A DNA stretch of 64,000 bases from Nageia nagi (lineage: Eukaryota; Pinophyta). The translations under genes were made by a program, and so were the position numbers. Positions 11,189-22,899 of this stretch are shown here, piece after piece. The DNA lies in NCBI GenBank assembly GCA_050084985.1, contig JBITNC010000001.1, forward strand, positions 152,334,001 to 152,398,000, given 5' to 3'. Position 1 is the stretch's first letter. Every line of letters begins with the position of its first letter. The notes under the pieces were generated by a model. It worked only from the letters and a program-made list of their open reading frames with translations, did not search any database and was not told where the DNA came from.

Positions 11189-11935
11189 TGTAACGTCCCT
11201 AAATTATTGTTATCCCAAAATTATTAATAAACGCAATAATTCAAGAAATGAGCAAGAACGAACAATTACAACATAAAAATATATAATATAGAAGCGGAGA
11301 TGAGAGAGAAATGCCAACGTATCGATATTAAGCGTGAAATGGTCAAGATAAAACCAAATAGGCCCAAGAGGCTCGATGTATGGCTCAAGGGATCAAATCT
11401 AGGGCATGCACTCTCCAAATACTATTGGAAGTTGTCATCACATTGCTAGGACCTTCAATTTTTGGATCTAGCTACAAGTCTGGATGATCTAAGGTTTTCA
11501 TCCTTATCCAATAGCCTAGTGAGGGTTACGTCCCACTATAAGAGGCTCAAGAGATGGCGCTGCCACTCCGAAGATAGAAGATATCAAATAATGCTCAAGA
11601 TCCTCCCAATGCTGTGCTAGCCAAATATATAAGAATCCCTCAAGGTTGGGCATCCACACACCCCTCAAGGAGAAGTCATGCTTGGGCATTCGGATTGTGC
11701 CTTGGGATCACTCCAAATCAGGCGACTAGCTTCTAATCATGTGTTATGCCTTATGCTCCTAATCTATACTTAGGAGGGAGATGTCCCACTTTGGGGCTCA
11801 CAATTGGTCCATGTGACCCACATGTCTCCTATCCCAAGTTACAATGATGCCATAGTACACATGTAACAAATAAGTAAATACTCCTTACTACAAAAATACC
11901 CCTAAAAGGGACGGCTTCTAAAAGGGGATGTTACA
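11189..11935 (-). repeat. 5' LTR of element B
   Basis: 747 bp, TGTAACGTCC...GGGATGTTACA on the plus strand, with the inverted TGTAAC/GTTACA ends typical of this LTR group. The outer part carries the GGCTCACAATTGGTCCATG and CTATCCCAAGTTACAATG block also present in family A LTRs, so A and B share ancestry in U3. Confidence 0.85.
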
Positions 11936-12062
11936 TTTTGTGACTGTTATTTTTCAAATCAGTAGCTGAAAAATTAATGTACATGCTTGGAAACAAGATT
12001 GAATGTTGAATGTTACCTTGTTGACTGAAAACATGAGGTAGCCCAAACCTGTATGCTATGTG

Positions 12063-13193
12063 TCAGGTTCCCCATTCCCTCATCTCCATGTTGTCCTCAT
12101 AAATGCCAAGACTATGCAAAAATGATGGACTACTATCATAAGGCATGCAAAAATCAGAATTCACTTCATACCTTTTAAGCATGTTCCAATGGCTGTCCCA
12201 AGCATCAAATGTACTAGCTTCTTGGAGTAATACTTCTAATTGATTTCCCCAATCATGCTTCTCAAAACCAGCCACTTCCATGATGATTCCATTGCAAGAT
12301 TCTTCATGAAGCAATATGTTAGCAACTTCTGATTTGGATTCTTTTACCTTCTATTCATTCTCCACACAAGATAGGCTGAAAGGTATTTCATGTCTACAAG
12401 GGCTGAATTTGTCATATTATTGTCATCTTGCATGTCTTGCAAATAAGCATGTATGAAATCTACCAAATTATGTATGGGAAAATCAACCTCCCAAAGGACA
12501 ATAATGATCAAGGCTGGCAACTCCTTCAAGAGTAACCATCTCTGAAATTGTTCTACAATCTCCTTCTTGAAACACTTCTTTGCTTGCGTGTTTTTGTTAC
12601 TGTCCCAAAATTGGCAGCCGAAACTTTTCTTTAATCTTGAGGGCATCACTAAAACTCATCATTGCTGAAGACATATCTCCAAGAGGAGTCTTACTATGCC
12701 AATTCAACATGGACTGAATTTAGAATTGCAAGTAAAATTCTCATTAGTGAAATAAATCATACCTTTTACCATCAATGAGCTAGCATCACCAAGTGTCTCC
12801 TCCCTTTGGAACATCTTTTCCATCCTTTTTGCTGTTATGTCTTGGATCATATCCTCCAAATCTTGCAATAATTCCTTTCTAAGTGAACTCCAAATCAGCT
12901 GCTCCTTTGATCTCAATGTCATCATGAAGACCTAACCCATTTGTGGATGCACAAGAAGAATTGTCTATAGCAGTCTCTTCATCAAGCTTGGCCTCAAAAC
13001 ATTTTTTATGAATGACACGATCATGCATAAATGGACTGCTGTTAGGAAACATATATGATGCCTCATACCTCTCAATGATGTTTTCCTTGCTGCCCCAATG
13101 TTTCAAGTGTTTCTCCTTCAAAGCTTGTCCCATGATCGAAATCAGCCCTATGCAATAATAAGTCTGATTTTGCTTCAAGATCAAAATCAGCAA
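12063..13193 (-). pseudogene. Unknown minus-strand ORFs with an internal duplicated motif
   Basis: Four minus-strand frames: 13,193-12,879, 12,925-12,704, 12,649-12,344 and 12,314-12,063. The first contains KHWGSKENIIERYEASYMFP and NSSPFMHD. The last contains AWDSHWNMLKRYEVNSDFC and SSPSFLHSLG. The two aligned blocks (HWxSxxNxxxRYE...SSPxFxH) suggest an ancient internal duplication. The 12,649 frame has VDFPIHNLVDFIHAYLQDMQ, resembling the 3'-terminal module of elements B and C. I do not recognise the protein. Confidence 0.4.
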
Positions 13194-13310
13194 GCTTCAT
13201 GACATCTTCTTTGCATGATTCCTAGGGAATGTTGGGACGGCTTCTTGTTCAAGAGGGGATTCATCCCAAGTTAGTCCTCTATCATATATAGGTGCTGGAA
13301 TACCTGGATC

Positions 13311-13778
13311 CTATGGATTGATGGGTTGATGTTTTTTATTTGAGAGAGTGTGTTCCTCATGATTAGTTGACTCCCTAAGCACATCATTCTTCCAACCAGA
13401 GAGGTCGAAACTATTGTGAAAACTTTTATCCATAGGATTAGCTTGGAAATCTAACCAACATCCTTTAGAATTATCATTACTAACATCTTCATATGCTGAT
13501 TTGAAAACTTCAGTGTGCTCACCTTCAACATGCTCTTCTTCAACAAATTTGTCATTTGCATTCATTCTACTAGTGCCATCACTTTCATAAGAAACATTTT
13601 GGGAATTTTCCACACATACCTCATCAACAAATTTTGATTTGAATTCCTCTTCTTTCTTTCTTACTTTTTTTGGCTGTTCATTCGTTCTCATTTTGTCTTC
13701 AAGAATGTCTACTTCCAAATCTGATTCTTTTTGTTGCGTCTTGTTTTTCTTTGAGCTTGCTTTCTTCATTGATTGCAA
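13311..13778 (-). pseudogene. Unknown charged ORF, 155 codons
   Basis: Opens MQSMKKASSKKNKTQQKES, then an acidic/lysine-rich tract and a Ser/Asn/His-rich tail; no domain recognised. It lies between the 185-bp tandem array (its 5' side) and the frames at 12.06-13.19 kb, in the same orientation, so it may be the start of the same former protein. Confidence 0.35.
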
Positions 13779-14377
13779 GTCTGTGTGCTTTGCTTCCTAT
13801 TGGGAAGGAAATGTTTCCTCTTACTCAGCGATCATTGTGAAATGATCAAGACGGAAAAACAACCCAGCATTAGGTGAGAACACGTTAGTGATCTTCTTTT
13901 GTAAGGAATGATACCCCAAGGTTTCTTACAAAGCTTGTGTCGTTAATATAAGCTTAAACTGTGTAGGTCTTGTTATGGGAATCAGCTGAGTGGTGTAGTA
14001 GAGGTAGCCCCTGTTAACTCACGTTTTTTGTAGGGACTGAGGTGTTTATGTGCAATGTTCGAAAGTTGCTATGGATTTTAAGGAAAGTAAAAATAAAGTC
14101 CATAAAAAGGGGACGAGAATGAATCAATACTAACAAGATGACAAAGAAAGAGTCACAGTGAAGCAGTGTCTAAGGTTTCTTACTTCCAAATTGGTCAAGA
14201 ATTCTCATTCGAAGTCTTTCAACTCAAAAATAAAATGACCTAAGTTGAATCTATTCTCAATAGGAGCGGGGAGCAAAGCTGTTATCGATACACCTAAGTG
14301 TAATCGATAACTAATCAAAAGAAAACATGACATAACAAGTGTGCACAAACTTTGTTTCGAATGAAAAATTCTAATTG

Positions 14378-15600
14378 GATGTCATCAAAGGGGAGCAAAC
14401 TTGTGCCTACCTCCAAGATGCATCAAACTTGATCAATTTTGAAAATGCTTTAGCCAAAAGGTGTCAAATTTGGGGGGCAATCCTTCCATAGTTTTAAGAA
14501 ACTTTTCAATTTTTTTGACAAAATGCTCTTATGCCTCCCTTAGGCGTTAGATATGAGGCTTTAATGTTGCGAAAAGGGGGCAAACTTGCACCTAGCTTGA
14601 GGAGGCCTTTACTTTGTTCAATTTTGGAACTTCCAAGGTCAATCTTGCATGAATTTTGATTTTACACCAAACCCATGCTTTTGTTTTTGCATTTGATCAT
14701 TTTAAAATTTCATCACTTTGAATCTCGAGCATGCTAGGTGCCAATATTTTAGCTTTGATGACACCAAATGGGGGCAATTCTGCGCTTGGCATGAGAGGAT
14801 GAATTCTCGGTCCAAAAGTGTTAGTGTAAAGTTGGAATTTTGTGTGATTTTGCACCTATCATGTCATGCATTCAAATTTTTTTGAAAATGAAACATTTCT
14901 CAATCTAGGCACCAAAATTCTAGCTTTGATGACCTCAAAGGACCCTAAACATGCGCCTAAGGGAAGAAGGCATGATTTTAGTCCTTTTTGCAAACTTCCA
15001 AGAGCAGTCTTGCTCAATTTTGTCTTCTCCTCAATACCCATATGCTCAATTTTCCATTTCTCAAGTCAAAGTTTGAAGATTTTTGTGTCTCCTTGAGGTA
15101 GGCACCAAAATTTTGGCTTTGATGATGCCAAAGGTGTTGAATCTTACACCTAGGTGCAAATGGCTTCCTTTTGATGCTTTTGCAAAAGTTCCAAGTCCAA
15201 TGTTGTGTAATCTTGACCTCCCTACAATACCCATATGCTAGATTTTTGATTTGCACAACTAAAAAATTGAAAATTTTATGTCCATGTAGGCTAGGTGCCA
15301 AAAATTTGGGGTTGATGTCATCAAACCTCTTAAAACATGTGCCTAAGGAATGAAGGAGCAAATCTTGTTCATTTTGGAAAGTTTCAAAAGCAAACTTGCA
15401 TGATTTTCAATCCTCCATGATGCCATGTCATCAAATTTGCATTCCAAATTTTGTCAAAAACAATTGCGCTTGGAAGCTAGGTGCCAATTCTTCCCTTTTA
15501 GTGGCCTTAAAGCTTAGAAATTGTGCCTTTTTGGGAGAGGGGGTAAACTTGGTTGAAATCGAAAATTTCCAAGCTTAAACTTGCTTGGAATGGAGTCCTT
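14378..15600. repeat. Degenerate tandem array, about 185-bp period, seven units
   Basis: The phrase GCTTTGATGA-C-CAAAGG, followed by a 'TGCxCCTA' block and then AACTTCCAAG-GC-A-TCTTG, recurs with anchors near 14,378, 14,561, 14,755, 14,926, 15,116, 15,312 and 15,498 (spacings 170-196). AGGTGCCAAAATTTT-GCTTTGATG is the clearest core (14,730, 14,907, 15,098, 15,293). No coding frame persists across units. Confidence 0.75.
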
Positions 15601-15885
15601 TACTAGCCAATCTCCTCAAATCCCAACTCTGGTAAACTTTGAAAAACGATCCCATCTCCATTGGCTTCATTCAAGTCCCAAAAATCTTGTTTTTTGGTGA
15701 AGTCGCTATGATCTTGGCCCCTTGGATTCAAAACTTGTGATTGTATTCTTTGATATTCTTCAGGGTCTTCAATGAGTATTCTCTGTGAATCGCTTCCTGA
15801 TATCATTTTTGCATTGTTCAAAATCAACTATCCGTCGCCTAAAGTCAATCTCAAGGCAATGCACCTCATTGCCTTTGCAAAAATA

Positions 15886-15932
15886 GGGTCCCCAAAATCT
15901 TATATTTTGGGGTGTGTTGTGCGGGCATAACA
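15886..15932 (+). repeat. Conserved palindrome block, copy 1
   Basis: GGGTCCCCAAAATCTTATATTTTGG-like lead, then TGTTGTGCGGGCATAACA (15,915-15,932). The same block occurs at 36,166-36,213 and inverted at 45,759-45,808. Confidence 0.7.
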
Positions 15933-16209
15933 CTTCCTCAAAAATCTTGGTAGCCATGTGGGTGAAGATTGAGCATGTGTGCTTTCTCTTCCCCGATCTT
16001 GTCGAGCAACATGAATTGTTGGTGGTGTAGGCCCATAGCTGGATTTTTGTTGTAAGTCTCTTTTCTCTTTACATCTATTGCTGCTCCAATGCCCATTTAT
16101 CTTTTTTCCTAGGATTTCTAAAAACAACTGAAAATAAACACCCTTTTTGAAATTTTCAGATCTACGTTGATACTTCTGGTATAGGGCTTCCATTTCCTCC
16201 TCACTCCTT

Positions 16210-17530
16210 AGATTCGATGTATAAGACGAGGCTTGTGGCTAAGGGATTTGCACGAAAAGTAGGAATTGACTATGATTAGACATTTGCTCCTACAACTAAA
16301 TGGTCTACCATTTGTTCTTTTTTGGCTATGTCAACTCAATATGAGTGGAAAGTCATCAAATGAATGTGAAAACAACAATTTTGAATGATGATTTGAAATA
16401 AAATGTATACATGATGCAACCAAGAGGATTTGTAGTGAAGAATCAAAAACATTAGATGTGCAAGCTCATCAAGTCTTTGTACGGCCTAAAGCAAGTTCCT
16501 CGCACATGGTACAAAAAGCTTACTGAGTATCTTTTGTGCATTAATTTCGAACACTTTAATCTTGATAATGCAACATTATTTGTCAAGAAATTTGGCAAAC
16601 CTGTTGTATATCATGTGCTGTATGTAGATGATCTTTTGATAATAGGGAACAATGAAAAATACTTTGCGTTAGTGAAACAACAGTTAAAGAAAGGTTTTGA
16701 GATTACTGATATGAATCATCTTCACTACTATTTGGGTGTTGAAGTGACAAACATCAAGGTACATTTTCATTTTGCAAAGAAAGTGCATTGGAGAATTGTT
16801 GAATAAATTTGGCATGGAAGATTGCAAACCTCCTTCTACTCTCATGGAACAAAATTTAAAGGTTAAATCAGTTGAAGGGAATCATTTTGAAGATGCTCCA
16901 AAATATACGCAACTTATAGCAAGTCTCATTTATTTAACCCTAACTATACCAAATATTTTATTTGCTATTGGATATCCCTCTTGGTTTATACAAAACCCGT
17001 GTGAAGGACATTGGGTAGCAATAAAGAGAGTCCTTAGAGATCTGAAAACAACAAAAGATTTTGAGCTCAAATATTCAAAGATGTGAGACATCAAAGTAAT
17101 TGGATACTCTGATTTAGACTTTGATGGTGATAAGGAGAATGGAGTTTCGACTTTAAGATATCTCATGATTCTTTGATCAACAACTATCTCTTGGAGGTTA
17201 CGAAAACAATCCATTTTGACAGATTCCACTACTGAGGCAGAATATGTGGCTGCTGTAGAAGCAACAAAGGAGATTGTCTGGCTCAAGAAGATACTAAAAG
17301 ATTTGCAGGAGAAACAAGTCCATCCTACTCTACTTTTGATTGATAATACTTTTGCAATAAAATTGGCCAAGAATCCAAAATTCCCAAAATTCCATGATTG
17401 AACCAAGCATATCAATACAAAATATAACTTGATTCGACATCATGTCAAGGTCAAGACAGTTGAAGTGAAACATTGTTCCACTGATGAACAAACTGTAGAC
17501 ATCCTCACCAATCCGCTTGTATGAGAACTT
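16210..17530 (+). pseudogene. Copia RT-RNase H, 3' part of polyprotein, decayed
   Basis: Plus-strand blocks in order: RLVAKGFARKVGIDYD (16,230), SLYGLKQVPRTWYKKL (16,475), VLYVDDLLIIGNN (16,618; the YVDD active site), MNHLHYYLGVEV (16,714), GYSDLDFDGD (17,102), TDSTTEAEYVAAVEATKEIV (17,218) and NTKYNLIRHHVKVKTVEVKH (17,417). This is standard Ty1/Copia order. Stops and at least one frameshift (16,790) break it, and sequence upstream of 16,200 is not Copia, so it is 5'-truncated. Confidence 0.85.
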
Positions 17531-17570
17531 CAAAAAGATGCTTGAACTTTCAAATACCCCTTTGGATTGG

Positions 17571-17840
17571 GGGGGGAGTATGTTAGAATCACAATCCTTA
17601 GGGATTATTTTAGTAGATTTAGTATGCTTATATCCTAAATTTGTAGCTAATGTGGCATAGCTTTTTTTAGGAAGTTACAATAGGAGTAATTTTAGGTCTT
17701 TTGTTGTCAAGTGGACACCAACTCAATGTGATACCACAACATTACTTTTTCATGTATATTTGGCCATTTTGAATCTAGTCCAATACTTTAGCTTGGAGAT
17801 ACTTGCTGGGCCTGACACCAGAGACAACAGTTTTTACACA
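17571..17840 (+). mobile_element. Copia polypurine tract and start of 3' LTR
   Basis: GGGGGGGAG directly precedes TGTTAGAATCACAATCC at 17,581, the usual PPT/LTR junction. The LTR end is uncertain; ACAACAGTTTTTACA at about 17,840 is one candidate. Confidence 0.55.
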
Positions 17841-19361
17841 AATGCCTCCTAAGTTCACTTTTTGTTTTCATGCAGTACAGACATAGCGCGCTCTGCAGAT
17901 TCAGTGGAAGAAATTGATGAAGTATTGTGTAGTATAAGTCTTAAATTATATGAATTGGATAGTAACTCAGATAACACACTGCAAGCAACCATAACACAAA
18001 AATTGTAACTCAGGTTTGTCAATCCATCTATCAGCATCAGATGAGTTTGCTTATTTAATAAGGGGACAAGTTGGTCATGTGCTTTACATTCAACATTAGT
18101 GATATGTCTAAATATTGATCAGCAGCTATAAAGACTCCGTGAAAATAGGAAACACTCAAACTGGGTCAGGCAAGGCTTGAAGAGGAAACCAAAAGTCTTT
18201 GCTATAATCAGGTCAGCAATACCAAGACAAAGGCGCTCAGTATCTCAATCTCACTTTTTCTTTTCCTGATGTCAAAAGTTAAGTATTCACTCGGCAATTA
18301 GATATTCCAAATCTTTGGATTCTGGTCTTTAGTTCAGATGTTGATTGCAAAATTAGGAACAAACAAGACTAGGGCCAAGAATATCCACTGTGATATGGTC
18401 ATTTCTTCCAAGTGAAGACCAGCAGTTACAGTCCCCTTTATTGCTTGTCTTAAAATACTACAGCAATTCTCAAAATCGTTCTTTATGTTATATTCTACTG
18501 ATCGAAATTTGATCATTGCCCTTTTCTGTGTTTGGGTTTGTACAATGCAGCTTTAATAGTAATGGAATTGCTGTTTAGAAGTCTTTTCAGGATATTCTTA
18601 AGCAATTAAGGACATTTTTTTGCACCGGAGAAATGATGGTGGTTTTTGTCTCTCCGCACTTGATGAGGAACTCAAGTTTAGCCCCATCGGGTGGTTAATG
18701 GCTCTAACATGGAGATACCTCAGGCTTACGATTTTAATGTGAGCTTTTCATGTATAGGCATGTTTTGTATTTAATTTAAATAGTCTTTTTAAATTTTTAT
18801 TCCTTGTGTAACATGTACAGCAGCCTGCTCTGAAAGTCATATAAAGGAATACGATGAGCATAGTAGCAACTTGTAATAGATGATCATAATCTTTTGACCC
18901 CAGTGTTACACCAAAGGTACAATGTTAATACAGAAGTACATGCAGATGCTCTTTGTTTTGTAATATCAACTTTATATTAGTAGAATTTTCATATTTTTCC
19001 TGTAAAAAGCAATAGATTCTCTTCAAGAACCATGCATAGAGAGACATTTATCTCCTTAGAGGGAGATTTTTTAAGGTTTTGATGGTAATAGGTATCTCCC
19101 CATTTCTCCAGTAATCATGGAAAGTAAAGATCTTATGTTTATTGCTGCCAGCACACGTGTGAAGCCAACTTATTGCATTTGGTATTGTGTCATACTTGAT
19201 TCCTCTGTATGCGGCTATGATGAGCCTGTATGAGGAGCACTATTTTACTATTACGTATGTTCCAAGACATCTCAAGGAAAGTCCCTGTAATAAGGGCATT
19301 TTGCAAGACTTTGTGCTATATATCCCATTGGGAATTTATCTCAGTATTTTCATTTCTGCAG
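17841..19361 (+). other. Intron sequence before cyclase exon 1 of window
   Basis: AT-rich, with no exon, RNA gene or recognisable element. Ends in a normal 3' splice site. Confidence 0.6.
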
Positions 19362-19528
19362 GGAGAATGTGGTGTCACTGTCGGATGGTTTATTTGCCAA
19401 TGTCATATTTGTATGGGCGGAGATTTGTGGGACCTCTGACGAAGACTGTCATATCTTTAAGGAAGGAGCTTTATACAATGCCTTATGAGGAAGTAGATTG
19501 GAATAAAGCACGTAATTTGTGCGCCAAG
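19362..19528 (+). CDS. Oxidosqualene cyclase exon 1 of window (GRMWCHC...NLCAK)
   Basis: Encodes about 56 residues from [19 protein letters not shown] to ARNLCAK, matching the family's conserved segment just before EDLYYPHP. The acceptor is TTTCTGCAG at 19,353-19,361, leaving a split Gly codon; the donor AAG|GT is at 19,529. No stop occurs in frame. The preceding exon, expected to end in a stretch like LPYFLPIHP, is not found between 1 and 19,361. Confidence 0.92.
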
Positions 19529-20189
19529 GTCACTACTTTCCTTTTCCTCCCATCTTAATATTTTGTTTTACATATTATTCATTTGCTTTTCTGCTTTTTT
19601 TTCTACTTGCTTGTTTTTCACTAATTTTTGGTACACCTCAGAATATTGCCCAAGCTCTTGCAGGAAAAATATATTAAAATTTACTGGAAAAGTAGTAGTC
19701 AGTTGACCTGGAGGGTGGGAGTATTTATGAAAGAGTTGTTTTGGTGTCTTCAATCCTGTTTAGGTTGAAATCTTAGGGAAATTTTAGAATAAAGTTATCA
19801 ACAGTATGCCACCATCCGTTGAATTCTTTTCATGTTTGTAAATATAGGCTTCATTAGTTTCATTTTTCTTGGTACTTTGGTTCCTTTTGTTTTGTCTCTT
19901 CTGTTTAAATGAGATTCTTCAGAAATATAGCTCTGTTTCTTTCTTTGTTTTTGTTCCATTAGTCCACAATAATTCTCTATTTTTGCTATTTTATGCATTT
20001 ATTCTCTTATTTTCCTTTTTCATGCTTGAAGGCAGTCTTAGAATTTAGAACAAATTTTCACCTTGCTAATCTATTCTATACTACCAAACTTTCAATCTTA
20101 TTATAGAAAAAGGAAATATATTATAGTCCACATGTGACCAAAAATAGGTAAATGGGACCCAACGGTAAAATCTAGTTATGAAAGGAAAA

Positions 20190-21850
20190 AACATTAGGGT
20201 TTGAGAACACTTGGGACTGACATAAAAGGCTATAAAAGCTATTCAAATGACAGTAAAACATCCAAAGAGAGGCTAGTGAATATCAAACAATGTCAAATTC
20301 AAAGATATGGGCCAGGATAAATAGTAGGTAGAGAAATGGTGCACGTTCCTTGCTTCTGCTACATCGCTTTCGCTAACCTTATTGCGTTCTACCCCTTTGC
20401 TTACTACTTTCGTCCCCACTCTCACCTACTTGTTCGCTTGCACACTAGCTTGCTTGTTTCCTGTACTCTTCCACTTCTCTTCCTCTTTCCTTCCCTATGT
20501 GTCCTCCCCCCCTCTTCGCTTTACTCTCTTCTGCAATGCATCACCATGGCTCAACTTGAAGCAAAAGATTGGTCTAGTCTTTTCAAGTTTGAATGCACCA
20601 AGGTGGTAATTGACTATCCTTTAGAACCTGAAATTGTGAATGAAGAAAGAACCAAAGAACTCAACATCCTGGATGACCTTATCGTGTCGGAAGAACACTA
20701 CAATAAATGATCTTGCTTTGGAAAATTGATTGGATTTCACCTAAGCATCGACCAAATTCGTGCATGGATTGATCTTGATTGGAAAATTTAGGGTGCGCTT
20801 AACATCATTCTACTTCCAAAAGATTTTTTGCTATTCAAAGTTTCAATATGAACTCGATATGGATGAAGTCCATAGAGGTCCTTGGTTCTTTCGGAAAAAG
20901 GGACCAACAACAAATTGTACAAATGATTTCCATCGGAAAAAGAAACTGTCTCAATTACACCAACATGGGTTTAGTTACTTGAGCTCCCTATTGTATTTTG
21001 GAATGTAAACATTATTGTTGTAATAACAAAGTCAATCCGATCCCTAATCGGTATAGATTCAACAACATCTAAAAAAAGAAGGATGTTCGGGGCATGCTTT
21101 TGTGTCAACGTCGATCTCACCAAGGAACTTTTGATGAAGATCATCTTGAGGACCTAATAAAAAATTGAATATGAGCATCTCATACCGAAGTGCAGTATCT
21201 GCAACACAATGAGTCACATAGATAGGGTATGTCCAAATAGATCCAGGGATCCCCTAGAGCCAACCAAGGAAGAAACCTGATCGCACCACAAAGAAGATAC
21301 CAACCAAGACACAGTCCACAGGAACCCTCAAAAAGACCTAGGTACAACAACAACAATCCTGTCAACCCTCTCAAAACAACCTCAACACTTGAAACTGAGA
21401 ATTCATGTGAGTCACTTATTGCCTTTGACCTAGAGGTGGAGGCTATCCAATAATAAAAAAGACACGCGGATAGTCAACAAGCCAATCCTCAACTCAACAA
21501 ATTAGGTGAACTACCAAAAACCAACACGACAATGACACACTCCTCTGCCCCAATATTGGTAGCCACCCCCACCTCCCACATCCTTGCCTCCACACCCACC
21601 ACAACCTCCTTTCCCCCTCCCTCCACCTCCACCTGAGACATTCAACAAATTACAATAGGAGAATCCTCTAAGCCCACAAACCCACAAAAATCATCGAAAT
21701 TGCTACTCAGAAAAACACGAAGCACTCGCAAATATGCAAATGTCGATAAAGGACCAGTTGGAAGGCCATTAGAAGGAGAGGTTTGTCATAGAGAAATGAC
21801 TAAGTAGATTGCAGATGGAACTCAAACCATCTTAAGCTGACATGGAGGAT
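20190..21850 (+). pseudogene. LINE ORF1 (DUF4283-type RNA-binding plus zinc knuckle), decayed
   Basis: Starts ATG at 20,546 (MAQLEAKDWSSLFKFECTK). After a stop at 20,708 come GKLIGFHLSIDQIRAWIDLD and, one stop later, GALNIILLPKDFLLFKVS, the DUF4283 core of plant L1-type ORF1. Farther on, in another frame, VDLTKELLMKI and a Cys knuckle (CSICNTMSHIDRVC) appear, then a Pro/Ser/Thr-rich tail to about 21,850. The leader 20,190-20,545 would be the 5' UTR. The ORF1 has many stops. It sits in the 19-kb intron. Confidence 0.75.
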
Positions 21851-22489
21851 ACCTCACCTCTCTTTCTAAATGATTATTACAACAATTAGCAATGGAGTTT
21901 GCGCCTCCTCCTTTAACAACAAATGCAAAATAGATACTCACAAATCTCCCATGGAACTACACCACATCTTGCATTTGATATCCGCACTGCCCAAAATTTG
22001 AGGAAGGAAACCATTTTGACAAAGCCCTTCCCTTTTCCAATCACACTTGAACACGTCTCCCACTTCACATGTTAGCCCACCTACCAATTCACAAACTCAA
22101 AGACATTATTATGTTGCATGGCCACCCTCGAACGCTAAAATCACTCATGCGGAAGGACTTACAACTTAGGTACGAAAGTCCTCTTCCTGACATCATCCAT
22201 GTATGCTATCTCATTATAATAGGCAAGAGAACCAGAATCGCTAACATTGGCTGCTTCTTTTGCTCCTTGCAATTTTTCCAATTCCAACAAGAACCTGCTA
22301 TCATGGAACCCAATTCACCATTTGAATTCGTCAATGATGCGGATGCATAGCGTAAATTACAGAAAGGGGGCTTCCAAGATTTCATGCAATGCTGCTCTGG
22401 TGCAATGCCTATGTTTATTCGTGTGGTGGCAAGCAGTTGGAAGGATGGCCTTGGTCTTAGATAAGTTCACTGTTAACTATCTCAAGATA

Positions 22490-22880
22490 CAAAAGGCAAG
22501 TAATATGTCCACATGATGCTGAAGTCCCTCACGGGTCTAGGCCAGAAGGAAAACATCATCAACAAAGAGGATGATAGAAATCAACACATGGTGAAGTAGG
22601 CAACTATCCTCTACATGTGTGCTCTTGGATAAATGACTCAATTTCAATTATGAAGATCCCAAAGAATATCGGAGAAAGGGTATAACCTTGTTTCACTTCT
22701 ATGGTACTGAGAATGTTGTTTGAAAATCCTGTGGAGATCGAAACCGACCTATCACTGTGTCATACAACCACAACACTTCTGTTAAAAGCTGTCTAGAGAT
22801 GCCAACCGACCAAAGCCTCTCAAGTAGCAGGTGCTAAGGTAATGTGTCAACGCTCAAAAGCTTTCCTGAAGTAAAAAAAG
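22490..22880 (-). pseudogene. LINE reverse transcriptase fragment, minus strand
   Basis: Minus-strand reading gives FYFRKAFER (DFxKAF block), then STGFSNNILSTIEVKQGYTL followed by SPIFFGIFI, then (frame-shifted) LFVDDVFLLA with the F-V-D-D motif and TREGLQHHVD. This matches the plus-strand LINE at 4.2-4.45 kb in block order and wording, so it is the same lineage in opposite orientation. Heavily decayed. Confidence 0.75.
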
Positions 22881-22899
22881 AAGCAGTAGACTCTCAAAG

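Larger units (their letters stand above)
1..11935 (-). mobile_element. LTR retrotransposon B, minus strand, non-autonomous gypsy-like, left LTR cut by window edge
   Basis: The 5' LTR is 11,189-11,935 and the 3' LTR's last 309 bp are at 1-309; both share the same opening bases (1 and 11,618) and the GAGGGAGATGTCCCACTTT motif. Next to the 5' LTR is a tRNA-iMet-type primer site (TGGTATCAAAGC). Next to the 3' LTR is a purine run on the minus strand (GGGAAGAGAGGA). In minus-strand order it encodes gag (11,022-9,533) and protease (9,420-9,078), then a non-pol open frame from 9,041 downward. I see no RT, RNase H or integrase, so it would depend on another element. A solo LTR (586-8,086), containing a LINE and a further solo LTR, interrupts the 3' part. 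Confidence 0.85.

Noticed and set aside
1-19361. Upstream cyclase exons (for example the segment before GRMWCHC)
   Set aside because: Searched by eye for the conserved wording on the plus strand; none seen, so they are placed outside the window.
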